A stretch of 64,000 bases of DNA from contig JAJYLN010000002.1 of assembly GCA_021787665.1 (NCBI GenBank), forward strand, positions 138,377 to 202,376. The letters are read 5' to 3'. The position numbers and the translations under genes are program-made. Below, in pieces: positions 26,960 to 35,498 of this stretch (its first letter is position 1; every line of letters begins with the position of its first letter). Under the pieces are notes generated by a model, which saw only the letters and a program-made list of their open reading frames with translations, searched no databases and was not told where the DNA came from. Source of the DNA: a bacterium. GTDB taxonomy: Bacteria > JAMCPX01.

Positions 26960-27775
26960 ATGGACCACTATGTAAAACCAGAAGTGTATTATCCGGACGA
27001 GGACATCCGGCAGGTCAGGGAGAAGGGCATCCTCCAGTACAGGTCTGAGCGGCTCCCTACCTGGTGCCCCGGGTGTGGTTATTTTGGCATAGAGACGGCT
27101 TTGACCAATGCGCTGAGCAGCCTCGGCATAATGCCCAAAGACCTGATCATCGTTTCCGGCATCGGCTGTGTAGGCAGGTATCCCTTTTTTGTCAGGGGGT
27201 ATGGCATGCACACCCTTCACGGCAGGGCCCTGCCGGTGGCGTCCGGCGCGAAGCTCGCAAGGCAGGAGCTGACCGTCCTCGCTTTGATCGGCGACGGCGA
27301 CGGACTCGGTATCGGTGCGGGACATCTGCCCCATACGATACGGAGGAACCCGGACATCACGTGCGTGCTCTTCGATAATGCGATATATGGCCTCACCAAG
27401 GGACAGACGAGTCCCATGACGCCTCAGCACCAGGTAACCAGGTCGCACCCGCAGGGTAACCCGGACCCCAGGATGAACCCTGTGCTCCTCGCGCTCTCGT
27501 ATGGCGCGACGTATGTCGCACGCGGGTTTGCCGGTGCTCCTGATGAGATGCAGAACTTGTACGAAGAGGGCATAAAGCACAAGGGATTCTCTTTTATACA
27601 TATCATGAGCCCCTGTGTGACGTTCGACAAGGTCAATTATCTCTACGAGAACCTGCGGAAGTGGGTAAGGCCCCTGCCGCAGGGCTATGACAGCGGCAGC
27701 CTTGACCGGGCATTCGATGTCGCCCGGGGAACGGAGGTATTTACCGGGGTCATTTACAACAAGCCTTTCCTCTGA
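26960..27775 (+). CDS. korB: 2-oxoacid:acceptor oxidoreductase, beta subunit
   Basis: The 271-residue TPP-binding subunit completes the enzyme with the gamma-alpha chain encoded 3 bases upstream. It shows the Fe-S/TPP N-terminal motif WCPGCGYFGIETAL, the pyrophosphate motif starting GDGDGLGIGAGHLPH and ending CVLFDNAIYGLTKGQTSPM, which is diagnostic for this family. It decarboxylates a 2-oxoacid with CoA and reduces ferredoxin, or runs in reverse for CO2 fixation. It converges on the phosphoesterase gene 13 bases away. Confidence 0.92.
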   Translation: MDHYVKPEVYYPDEDIRQVREKGILQYRSERLPTWCPGCGYFGIETALTNALSSLGIMPKDLIIVSGIGCVGRYPFFVRGYGMHTLHGRALPVASGAKLARQELTVLALIGDGDGLGIGAGHLPHTIRRNPDITCVLFDNAIYGLTKGQTSPMTPQHQVTRSHPQGNPDPRMNPVLLALSYGATYVARGFAGAPDEMQNLYEEGIKHKGFSFIHIMSPCVTFDKVNYLYENLRKWVRPLPQGYDSGSLDRAFDVARGTEVFTGVIYNKPFL

Positions 27776-27788
27776 TCCGGCCGCGGAC

Positions 27789-29444
27789 TTACTCGTCCAT
27801 CTGGAAATACTGCTTGAGCCTCTTTCGTATGGGCTGCGGGATGGGGATATCGAGATCGATCAGCCGTGCCTCGTATTTCCTGAACGACTCAAAGTGCCTC
27901 GATGTCCTTATCAGAATATTGATGACCTCCCTCATCGAGGCCTCCATCTCTTTCCGATAATGTTCCTTGCTGTCGAGCAGCGCCTCGTAGCTCCGTATGA
28001 GGCGGTGGTGGACCGGCCTGCAGATGGCCCGGTAGAATATGAACCTGCCGGTCACCGTGGATTGAAAGTTCTGCTCCAGGATAGCCTTTTCGACGTCCTT
28101 GAGGTTGATGACGTCCACGATCTCGACCTGGTACTGGTCGCTGCCGAACTCCCGAAGCAGCCTGCTGAACTCTTCTATCCTGTTTTCTATGGCACGGTCC
28201 GCATCGTCGACGGAAGGCCTGTCGACATAGTAGACCACGATATCGATGTCCGAGCCCTTTTCGGCCATACCGAAGAGTGTCGAGCCCACCAGATCGAAAG
28301 CGATGGGACGTCCCCTGTCCTCCATCGTGAGTGCTACCCTCTTCAGGAACTTTATTCGCTCGTTCGTTTCCTTCGACTCGTATTGCCTGAAAAAGTGCTT
28401 TACTGCATTGAAAAGCTTTATCTCCTCGACATGCGAGACCGGGACAGGCTTCGATGGGTGGTCGTGGATGTTCGTCCTGAGGCCGTCGTACCTCGCCTCG
28501 TCCAGTACGACTGTCTTCAGCCCTCCGTTGAAGGGGATGTAGTCCACGATATCGTACGGCCTGTACTCCTCTACGCGTTTGAGGATGACTTTCTGGACGC
28601 TCCTGCCCTCAATGGTCACCTTCGCGTAGTAGCCGCCGTCCATGAACTTGCCCTCTATTGTTTCCACGGTCCCGAAATTCGACGGGTTCACGAAGAACGT
28701 TCTGTTCGTGTATTCGCAGCCATAGTCCTCGTGCACATGGCCGCTCAGTACCAGGAGCGGCGGCACTTCTTCTATGGCCCTTTCCATGCCGGTGCTGCCT
28801 ATGGAGCCGTAGGAAGATATGCGGTCGAAATGTCCGTACGGAGGCTGGTGGCAGACAATAATGTCCGGCTTCTCGCGCATGAGGAATTCGAACGGCTCTG
28901 AGTAGTCGTTGCTTTCAATGAACCGCACCATGCCCTCTTCCGGGATGCCCGCGGTCCTCGTGTTTGCGCCGCCATAGCCAGCTATTCTCAGTCCCTCGAA
29001 CTCGAAGACCTTCTTGTGGATCTGCCGATGGCCGATCGCGGTACCGGACAGGTCCATGTCATAGTTGCCCGGCAGGACGATGATCGGTGCCTTCTTTACC
29101 ATCGAGAAGAGGTGCTCCATCTGTTCGTATTTCTCGTTCATCACATACCGTGCCCTTTCGGAGAGCTTCAGGTATTCCTCGGCCCTGGTTTTGAGATCAA
29201 CGCGCAGTCCGTCCTTGATAAGCGTGCGCACATAGTCTTCGATCACCATACCCGGCGCGTCTTTCTGCCTCATCAGGTGGAAGGAGTCCTGCAGCTCGAG
29301 GAACCTCATTCCGGTGTTGGGAGAGTAGAAGGGCGAGTATATCAGATCCCCGCTCACGATGTAGAGGTCCGCGAACGTGACCTCCAGCAGCTTCTCGAGC
29401 TGAGCCCGTGCCCCATGAACGTCCGTTACGTATATGATCTCCAT
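27789..29444 (-). CDS. metallophosphoesterase-nucleotidyltransferase fusion protein
   Basis: The 551-residue cytosolic protein has two domains. Residues 1-~290 are a calcineurin-type phosphoesterase with the full ligand set: D8 and H10 in TDVHG, D33 in SGDL, GNYD at 126-129, CHQPPYG with H199 and GHVHEDYG at 235-242. Residues ~345-480 carry a nucleotidyltransferase core: VGSTLFGMAEKGSDIDIVVY, with GS at 387-388 and both acidic residues of DID at 399-401, plus a possible third in EIVD at 441-444. A helical C-terminus follows. The role is unknown; a nucleotide-transfer plus hydrolysis pair suggests reversible modification. Its promoter would give a nearly leaderless mRNA. Confidence 0.85.
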   Translation of the reverse strand: MEIIYVTDVHGARAQLEKLLEVTFADLYIVSGDLIYSPFYSPNTGMRFLELQDSFHLMRQKDAPGMVIEDYVRTLIKDGLRVDLKTRAEEYLKLSERARYVMNEKYEQMEHLFSMVKKAPIIVLPGNYDMDLSGTAIGHRQIHKKVFEFEGLRIAGYGGANTRTAGIPEEGMVRFIESNDYSEPFEFLMREKPDIIVCHQPPYGHFDRISSYGSIGSTGMERAIEEVPPLLVLSGHVHEDYGCEYTNRTFFVNPSNFGTVETIEGKFMDGGYYAKVTIEGRSVQKVILKRVEEYRPYDIVDYIPFNGGLKTVVLDEARYDGLRTNIHDHPSKPVPVSHVEEIKLFNAVKHFFRQYESKETNERIKFLKRVALTMEDRGRPIAFDLVGSTLFGMAEKGSDIDIVVYYVDRPSVDDADRAIENRIEEFSRLLREFGSDQYQVEIVDVINLKDVEKAILEQNFQSTVTGRFIFYRAICRPVHHRLIRSYEALLDSKEHYRKEMEASMREVINILIRTSRHFESFRKYEARLIDLDIPIPQPIRKRLKQYFQMDE

Positions 29445-29450
29445 GACCTT

Positions 29451-29478
29451 ATTATAGATACATTACTGAATAGTTCAA
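29451..29478 (-). promoter_or_regulatory. promoter of the phosphoesterase-nucleotidyltransferase gene
   Basis: On the minus strand TTGAAC (29478-29473) is followed after 16 bases by TATAAT (29456-29451), close to the sigma70 consensus. The expected transcription start is at or next to the ATG at 29444. AAGG lies three bases before the ATG but would be at most at the very 5' end of the mRNA. Confidence 0.6.
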
Positions 29479-29554
29479 GCCGCGCCAGAGGTGCCTTCAC
29501 CGAGCGAGGGTTGACCGCAATGAGGTAATCATGTATGCTTTTGTTCAGTAATGT
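29460..29554. repeat. 11-bp inverted repeat flanking the divergent promoters
   Basis: ACATTACTGAA (29460-29470) and TTCAGTAATGT (29544-29554) are exact reverse complements. The left half lies in the spacer of the minus-strand promoter and the right half covers the expected start of transcription of the plus-strand promoter. They could be paired operator sites for one regulator, or ends of a small element; no target-site duplication is seen. Confidence 0.6.
29511..29539 (+). promoter_or_regulatory. promoter of the receiver-PATAN gene
   Basis: TTGACC (29511-29516), a 17-base spacer, then TATGCT (29534-29539), a good sigma70 match, placing the transcript start near 29546 inside the right half of the inverted repeat. 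Confidence 0.6.
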
Positions 29555-29566
29555 AAAAGATAACAT

Positions 29567-31246
29567 ATGAGAAAGCACCAGCTTTTAATAGTTGCCTGGC
29601 TGCCTGATATTACGAGCAGCATCAATCAGATACTGAAGGATAATAACTATGTGTCCGACAGTGTATCGACGCCGATAGAGGCCATGAATGCGGTCGGCAA
29701 GACGACGTACAAGGTTGTTGTTCTCGATAGTCTGTTGCCGGGGGTAAACGGGTACCAGCTCGTCAAACGTCTGAGGAACGAGCCCCACGGTGAGCATACG
29801 AAGTTCATCGTCCTTATGCGCGATCTGCCGAAGGATAAGTATGAAGAGGTAAACAGACGCTGGGGTACCTATGCCCTGTTGAAGAAACCACTGAAATCTG
29901 AGGAACTGCTGCGGGTCATTCAGGACGCAGAGGCTTGCGATCTGCCGAGCGAAAAATTGGAGATACGAAAGTCGGAGTCGGTAGAGGCTATCCTTTCCGA
30001 ACTTGCAAGTGGTCTTTGGACCGGAAAAACGACCTGTTACGGTAAGAACGGTGCCGTAAAGGAGATTTACTGGGACAGGGGCAATCCTGTCTTCGCGATG
30101 AGCAGCGATGAGAACGAGAGACTCGATCTGTGGCTCTTGAGAACGGGGCAGGTGACGGAAAGTGTCATGACGTCAGCCTACGAAATCATGGACAAGCGGA
30201 GCATAAGGCTCGAGGACGCTCTCATAATGGTGGGAGCCCTCAGCGAAGACAGTCTTGAAGCGGCTGTTTCCGACAACATGATGGCCATGATTGTCGACAT
30301 GTTTTCATGGGACGGTATGGAGTACACAAAGGAAGAAAAAGATGCGGGCACGAAGGTGCTCGCTTCGATAAAGGACCCGTTCCCCATCATCCTGTTCGAG
30401 GGCATAAAGAAAAAAACGGACATCGAGGGCTTGAGGAGCAGATTGGAATCAGAAGGTGAGATCGCGAGCTTCATACCGGACAACATCTTGAAGGTAGAGG
30501 ACTTCAAATTCCCTCACGCCTATAACAGACTCATCAACCTGATCAACGAGAAGAGAACGATAAACGAATTGATCGCCAAGAGCGGCCTGAGCCAGGACGA
30601 CGCATACCGGTTCCTGTACACGTTGTTTCTCTTGAAACTTGTAAGGCTGAGCAGACCCGATAAAAAAGAGGCCAGCGCCGTGATCAGTATGCCCACGATA
30701 CAGAGTGACGCCAGCAAGAAGACCAGGTTTATGGGTACCCTGCACGATATCTCGATCGTTGAACTCATCCAGATGCTCGAGCTCAACAGGAAGTCCGGCA
30801 CGCTCCAGATCAACGATGCCAACGAGATCGGATGGATCCTGTTCAACAGGGGCAGAATCGTGGACGCCTATTACGGAGAACTGACACGACTCACTGCAGT
30901 CTACAGGATATTGTTCCTTACCGAAGGTGAGTTCGAGATAACATTCAAGGACATAGTCGGTGAATCGAGGATAGATACGGATGTTCAGGTATTATTGATG
31001 GAAGGACTGAGGATCGTCGACGAGGTCAAGAGGATTGAGCCGATATTTGGGGGACTCAAGAAGAGCTACATCGTCAATACGTCGCACACGTTCAATACCG
31101 AAGAGGAGAAGGAAGAGCTGATGCGCGTATTCAATGGCAGGAACGATCTCGTCACCTCGGCGTTCATGCTTAACCCGGACCCGCAGATAGGGTTCGACAT
31201 TATGAGTTCACTGTTAAAAGACAACGTGATTAAGGAAGTGAAGTGA
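29567..31246 (+). CDS. receiver-domain regulator with two PATAN (DUF4388) segments
   Basis: The 559-residue cytosolic protein opens with a receiver domain (1-~120): the phospho-acceptor Asp is in VVLDSLLPGVNGY and the conserved Lys in LLKKPLK, but the acidic pocket near the N-terminus is missing (LLIVAWLPD), so phosphorylation is doubtful. Two PATAN/DUF4388-like parts follow (~135-250, SELASGLWTGKTTCYGKNGA; ~385-480, DISIVELIQMLELNRKSGTL), separated by a winged-helix-like segment at about 310-362. No enzymatic output domain is present. Such proteins are adaptors in motility, polarity and second-messenger systems; that function here is inference. Confidence 0.8.
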   Translation: MRKHQLLIVAWLPDITSSINQILKDNNYVSDSVSTPIEAMNAVGKTTYKVVVLDSLLPGVNGYQLVKRLRNEPHGEHTKFIVLMRDLPKDKYEEVNRRWGTYALLKKPLKSEELLRVIQDAEACDLPSEKLEIRKSESVEAILSELASGLWTGKTTCYGKNGAVKEIYWDRGNPVFAMSSDENERLDLWLLRTGQVTESVMTSAYEIMDKRSIRLEDALIMVGALSEDSLEAAVSDNMMAMIVDMFSWDGMEYTKEEKDAGTKVLASIKDPFPIILFEGIKKKTDIEGLRSRLESEGEIASFIPDNILKVEDFKFPHAYNRLINLINEKRTINELIAKSGLSQDDAYRFLYTLFLLKLVRLSRPDKKEASAVISMPTIQSDASKKTRFMGTLHDISIVELIQMLELNRKSGTLQINDANEIGWILFNRGRIVDAYYGELTRLTAVYRILFLTEGEFEITFKDIVGESRIDTDVQVLLMEGLRIVDEVKRIEPIFGGLKKSYIVNTSHTFNTEEEKEELMRVFNGRNDLVTSAFMLNPDPQIGFDIMSSLLKDNVIKEVK

Positions 31247-31323
31247 AGCCCCCGTACCGGATCTGCGGCGATGGCTTACCGTGGCGGTGCGACCCTGATA
31301 GCATAAGGTGAAATTCTCCTTCC

Positions 31324-32121
31324 ATGGACAGCTACAGAAACGCCGTCGCACGCCATCTCAAGTCATTGGGCTTTATCAACGATGTCATCTATGGTGATTC
31401 CGTAGGCTCGACCAATGCCGTTATCTCCGAACTGTCACGGAAGGGTGCCGGTGAATGGACGGTCGTGGTTGCAGACTCGCAGAGCGAAGGACGGGGCAGG
31501 CAGGGGAGGATATGGCATTCTCCGGCCAACACCAATATTTACACTTCATTCATCGTGAGGCCAGCTCTTTCCTACGAGTATATACCGGCGATCAGCCTGC
31601 TCGCGGGTATGGTCGTTGCTTTGCTCGTCGAGCAGTGTACGGGCGTCCCTGCGGAGATACGATGGCCCAACGACGTCATGGTTCGTGGCAAGAAGATAAG
31701 CGGTATACTGCTCGAGTTCCTGAACGAAGGCCACGGCAGAAACGGCGTCGTTGTCGGCATCGGTATCAATGTAAATGCCGATGCATCCGCTTATCCCGTT
31801 GAACTTGCTGCGACGTCAACTTCGCTCACGTTGCTGACGGGCAGGACATTCGATCGGGCAGAAGTGCTCGCCTCTCTGTACTCTTCATTCCATACGTGGT
31901 ATGAGGTGTATGTTGGTCATCCAGGCTTCGATGGCATACGGGAACAGTTTATGCAGAGGTTCAAAATGAACGGGGAGCGCATTCGTGTTATGAGCGGTGC
32001 TGAGACATTGACCGGCGTCGTTAAAGATGTTGATAGGTATGGTGGGCTGGTGCTAAGGGATCAGGGGGGTAGGATGGTTGCGATAAAGTCAGGAGATGTT
32101 CATCTGTTGTATGGTAACTGA
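31324..32121 (+). CDS. birA: biotin--[acetyl-CoA-carboxylase] ligase
   Basis: The 265-residue ligase attaches biotin to the carboxyl carrier protein. Motifs are GSTNAVISEL, the biotinyl-AMP loop GRGRQGRIWHSPANTNIY, RWPNDVMVRGKKISGILLE and the C-terminal SH3-like domain (TGVVKDVDRYGGLVLRD). The N-terminal DNA-binding domain of E. coli BirA is absent, so this is a class I enzyme without repressor function. It lies 21 bases before coaX, the usual neighbour in many bacteria. Confidence 0.94.
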   Translation: MDSYRNAVARHLKSLGFINDVIYGDSVGSTNAVISELSRKGAGEWTVVVADSQSEGRGRQGRIWHSPANTNIYTSFIVRPALSYEYIPAISLLAGMVVALLVEQCTGVPAEIRWPNDVMVRGKKISGILLEFLNEGHGRNGVVVGIGINVNADASAYPVELAATSTSLTLLTGRTFDRAEVLASLYSSFHTWYEVYVGHPGFDGIREQFMQRFKMNGERIRVMSGAETLTGVVKDVDRYGGLVLRDQGGRMVAIKSGDVHLLYGN

Positions 32122-32142
32122 CGAGATGGGAGAAGAGGAGCC

Positions 32143-32919
32143 ATGTTCCTCGCGATAGACGTGGGTAACACGAACATCGTTTTCGGCGTGTTCGATGGGA
32201 ACAAGCTGCTTACCCATTGGAGGATCGTGACTTCACGTGAGCGGACGGTAGACGAATACCGTCTGTTGCTGAAAGAACTGTTCGCTTTGGACGGCGTCAA
32301 GGTTTCCTCTGTCGACGGTGTCGCAGTTTCATGTGTCGTCCCCCCGGTGATTATGCCCCTCGAGAGGGCGTGCGAGGAGTTGTACCATAAGAGACCCGTC
32401 GTGATAGGTCCCGGCACCAGGACGGGCATCAGCATTCTCTACGATAATCCGCGAGAGGTGGGCGCCGACAGGATAGTGAACGCGGTCGCTGGGTACGATA
32501 AATATAAGAAGGGCATCATTATCGTGGACTTTGGGACAGCCACAACATTCGACTGTGTGAGCAGAAGGGGCGAATATCTCGGGGGCGTGATAGCACCGGG
32601 TATCGGTATCTCTCTCGAGGCCCTGTTTACACACGCCTCCAAGCTACCCAGAATCGAGATAGCTTCGCCGCCGAGCGTGATTGGCTCGAATACCGTCAAC
32701 AGCATGCAGTCAGGGATCTTTTATGGGTACAGGGCGCTCGTCGAAGGTATCATAGGGCTCATCACGAAGGAAATGAAGGATGACAAACCCGTGGTCATAG
32801 CGACCGGGGGATTCGCCGAACTGATAGGCAATTCTTCCCCGTTCATAAACGAAGTGGATGAATTCTTGACATTGAGAGGGTTAAAGATAATATATGAAAA
32901 TAACATCACAAAGAGATAA
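32143..32919 (+). CDS. coaX: type III pantothenate kinase
   Basis: The 258-residue ASKHA-fold kinase makes 4'-phosphopantothenate, the first step of CoA synthesis. Signature motifs are DVGNTNIVFGVFDG, TRTGISILYDNPREVGADR, IVDFGTATTFDCVS and VIATGGFAELIG. GGGAGAAGAGGAG provides a strong ribosome-binding site. It forms a cofactor unit with birA and is followed 14 bases later by the TPR gene that opens the GTPase cluster. Confidence 0.95.
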   Translation: MFLAIDVGNTNIVFGVFDGNKLLTHWRIVTSRERTVDEYRLLLKELFALDGVKVSSVDGVAVSCVVPPVIMPLERACEELYHKRPVVIGPGTRTGISILYDNPREVGADRIVNAVAGYDKYKKGIIIVDFGTATTFDCVSRRGEYLGGVIAPGIGISLEALFTHASKLPRIEIASPPSVIGSNTVNSMQSGIFYGYRALVEGIIGLITKEMKDDKPVVIATGGFAELIGNSSPFINEVDEFLTLRGLKIIYENNITKR

Positions 32920-32933
32920 GAAGAGGAGATTTC

Positions 32934-33413
32934 ATGGCTTCCGGAAGCACTGAAGACCTGTTCGATAAAGTACTCGGGCTGATGAAGGATGGTAAGGAGC
33001 GTGAAGCCTTCGAGGTGCTCAAGAAGATTGTGGACAACATACCTTCGTCCATCTACGAGATAGAGGCGCGTTACCTTTCGTACTACGGCTACCTGATGGG
33101 GAAAGTTGGGCATGATTATCAGCGCGGTATAGAGTTGTGCAACGAGGCGATAAAGAAGGAGTTCTTCCACCCGGACTTCTACCTAAATCTTGGCAGGCTC
33201 TACCTGGCGGTGAACAATAGGGGTATGGCTGTAAAGGCCTTTTATAAGGGCCTTCGGATCGACAGAACGGATCAGGGGCTCTTGAAAGAGGTACAGAAAC
33301 TCGGTATAAGGAAACAGCCCATTTTTTCATTCATGAGGAGAGAGAACCTTGTCAATAAGTCGTTCGGCAGGATAAGGGCCCTGCTGGGCAGAATGATGAA
33401 GGGAGAAAAATGA
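32934..33413 (+). CDS. TPR-like helical protein
   Basis: The 159-residue soluble protein has TPR-like repeats in the first ~115 residues (KDGKEREAFEVLKKIVDNIP, then FYLNLGRLYLAVNNRGMAV) and a basic C-terminal tail (KSFGRIRALLGRMMKGEK). No enzyme motif is seen. It overlaps the EF-G-like gene by 4 bases and is the first gene of a five-gene coupled set ending in an MglA-like GTPase. It probably mediates protein contacts; the partner is unknown. Confidence 0.75.
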   Translation: MASGSTEDLFDKVLGLMKDGKEREAFEVLKKIVDNIPSSIYEIEARYLSYYGYLMGKVGHDYQRGIELCNEAIKKEFFHPDFYLNLGRLYLAVNNRGMAVKAFYKGLRIDRTDQGLLKEVQKLGIRKQPIFSFMRRENLVNKSFGRIRALLGRMMKGEK

Positions 33414-35497
33414 CCGGGAGCGCTGAACGGACGAGGAATATAGCGATCATCGGTATTGGGACGAGCGGAAAGACGCAGCTTGCGGACACGTTGCTCTTCA
33501 ATGCGAAGGTCGTACCGGCGATCGGCAAGGTCATCGACAGGACGTCGAACATGGTCCTCGAGCAGGAGGAGTTCGAGCACCTGACGACCATAACGGCGTC
33601 CCTTGCCACCATCGAGTTGAGTGGCGTAAAGCTCAATATGGTCGATACGCCCAGTCAGGACGGCTTTATTGCAGAGACGATCAATACCCTGCAGGCTGTT
33701 GACGGGGCCATCTTTGTGATGAGCGCACAGACAGACATAAAGCAGGAGGCTGAGACGCTCATCAAGTATGCGGGCCTATGCAACCTTCCCCTCATCTTCC
33801 TCATCAACAAGATGGACGCTGAGAACGCTGATTTTTATAAGGCACGGGACGAGTATAGCAGCTATTTAAACACCAGGATGACACCGGTCGCCGTACCGAT
33901 AGGGAGCGGCGAGACATTCGCCGGCATCTACAGCATCGCCGACAGGAAGACGTACCTCTATTCACGGGACGCCTCCGGACGTGCCAGACAAGCGGGCGAT
34001 GTGCCAGGCGAGGCCGCGGCTTTCGAGAAGGAATTTATAGAAGCGGTTGCGGAGAACGATGACACTCTGCTCGAGAAGTATCTCAACAACCAGAAGCTGG
34101 ATGCCGGGGAGCTGCTTGAATCCACGCGAAAGGCAGTCCTGTCCAGAAGCATATTTCCGGTCATCCCGGGATCGGCGCTATTGAATATAGGAATGGACAA
34201 GCTGGCGGAGTTTTGTTCTCTCTGGATGCCTCCCCATAACGGCGTGAGCGACCGGGTGCCCTTGCAGTCTTCGGACCGGGACGGAAAAGGGACGTCGGAA
34301 TTAAGACGCGATGCTTCCGGGAAGCCCGTCCTCTTCATATTCAAGACGGTGATAGACCCTTACGCTGGCAAGATGAGTTATGCAAGGGTCTTTTCGGGCA
34401 GCATCACTCAGGACACCGTCCTCTTCAATGCCTCGACCGGGACGGAAGAGAGGACGAACCATATCTATACGATGATGGGGAACAAGAGCAAGCCGATCGA
34501 TGCGGCGGAGAGCGGTGACATGATAGCCCTCGCAAAGCTCCAGACGAGCAGGACTGGCGACACGTTGAAGGCATGGAAGGACGCGCTTGCCGTGCCCCAT
34601 GTGTACCGGCCAAAGAAGCTCGTCGCGTACGCGGTAAAGCCGAGGGGAAAGAGTGACGAAGACAAAATAACGCAGACCCTGAACAAGATCATAGAGGAAG
34701 ACACGTCCCTTTCCCTGCGAAGGGACTCGCAGATTAAGGAGCTCATTCTCGAGGGCGTGTCCAAGGAGCATCTCGAGATCGTGATGCACAAGACGAAGAG
34801 GAAGTACGGTATAGACCTCGAGCTCGTCCTGCCGGACATACCGTATAAAGAGACTATCAAGGCGAAGGCGGAAGCGCAGGGCAAGTATAAGAAGCAGTCC
34901 GGCGGGAGGGGGCAGTACGGCGATGTGTGGATAAAGATCGAACCTCTACCGAGGGGGAAGGGCATAGAGTTCGTGGACAGCATCGTGGGCGGTGCCATAC
35001 CGAGACAGTATATACCGGCCGTCGAAAAGGGGATCCGGGAGGCTGCGGTAGAGGGTTTCGTCGCGGGCTTTCCAGTCGTTGACTTTGCCGCGGCGGCATA
35101 CGATGGTTCGTATCACGTCGTAGACTCTTCGGAACTCGCGTTCAAGATCGCGGGCTCCTTTGCGTTCAAAAAGTGTATGGAGCTCGCAAGTCCCGTATTG
35201 CTCGAGCCGATCATGCTTATTACCGTGGAAGCCCCGGAATCGTTTACCGGGGAAGTCATAGGCGGGCTGAACTCGAAGCGGTCGAAGATACTCGGTATGG
35301 ATCAGGGCGAAGGGAAGAAGCAGGTCATAAGGGCGCATGTGCCTCTGTCAGAGGTGCAGACATACGGAGATGAGTTGCGCTCCATCACGAAAGGTATGGG
35401 TACATTCGATATAGAGTATTTCGGGTATGAGGAGGTTCCTGCACACATAGCGGAGAAGATCATCAGCAGCAGGAATAAAAAAGAAGTAAAGGTATAG
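33410..35497 (+). CDS. EF-G-like translational GTPase (EF-G2 type)
   Basis: The 695-residue protein has the five-domain layout of EF-G. The P-loop is IIGIGTSGKTQ and the G4 motif NKMD, but the switch regions are divergent: the ERGITI-like segment is replaced by EHLTTITAS and G3 reads VDTPSQDG in place of DTPGHVDF, losing the His that activates water in standard translational GTPases. C-terminal domains IV and V are well kept (GGRGQYGDVWIKIEPL, PEVLLEPIM-like region, VIGGLNSKRSKI). It is a paralogue, not the housekeeping fusA; its role is uncertain. It lies in a non-ribosomal operon. Confidence 0.88.
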   Translation: MTGSAERTRNIAIIGIGTSGKTQLADTLLFNAKVVPAIGKVIDRTSNMVLEQEEFEHLTTITASLATIELSGVKLNMVDTPSQDGFIAETINTLQAVDGAIFVMSAQTDIKQEAETLIKYAGLCNLPLIFLINKMDAENADFYKARDEYSSYLNTRMTPVAVPIGSGETFAGIYSIADRKTYLYSRDASGRARQAGDVPGEAAAFEKEFIEAVAENDDTLLEKYLNNQKLDAGELLESTRKAVLSRSIFPVIPGSALLNIGMDKLAEFCSLWMPPHNGVSDRVPLQSSDRDGKGTSELRRDASGKPVLFIFKTVIDPYAGKMSYARVFSGSITQDTVLFNASTGTEERTNHIYTMMGNKSKPIDAAESGDMIALAKLQTSRTGDTLKAWKDALAVPHVYRPKKLVAYAVKPRGKSDEDKITQTLNKIIEEDTSLSLRRDSQIKELILEGVSKEHLEIVMHKTKRKYGIDLELVLPDIPYKETIKAKAEAQGKYKKQSGGRGQYGDVWIKIEPLPRGKGIEFVDSIVGGAIPRQYIPAVEKGIREAAVEGFVAGFPVVDFAAAAYDGSYHVVDSSELAFKIAGSFAFKKCMELASPVLLEPIMLITVEAPESFTGEVIGGLNSKRSKILGMDQGEGKKQVIRAHVPLSEVQTYGDELRSITKGMGTFDIEYFGYEEVPAHIAEKIISSRNKKEVKV

Positions 35498-35498
35498 C

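Noticed and set aside
27687..28901. 404-codon plus-strand open frame
   Set aside because: Antisense shadow of the phosphoesterase-nucleotidyltransferase gene, whose motifs are unmistakable; composition of the plus frame is not protein-like.
31247..31323. Possible terminator or tRNA between the receiver-PATAN gene and birA
   Set aside because: GC-rich but no stable stem with U-tract and no tRNA-like T-loop sequence.
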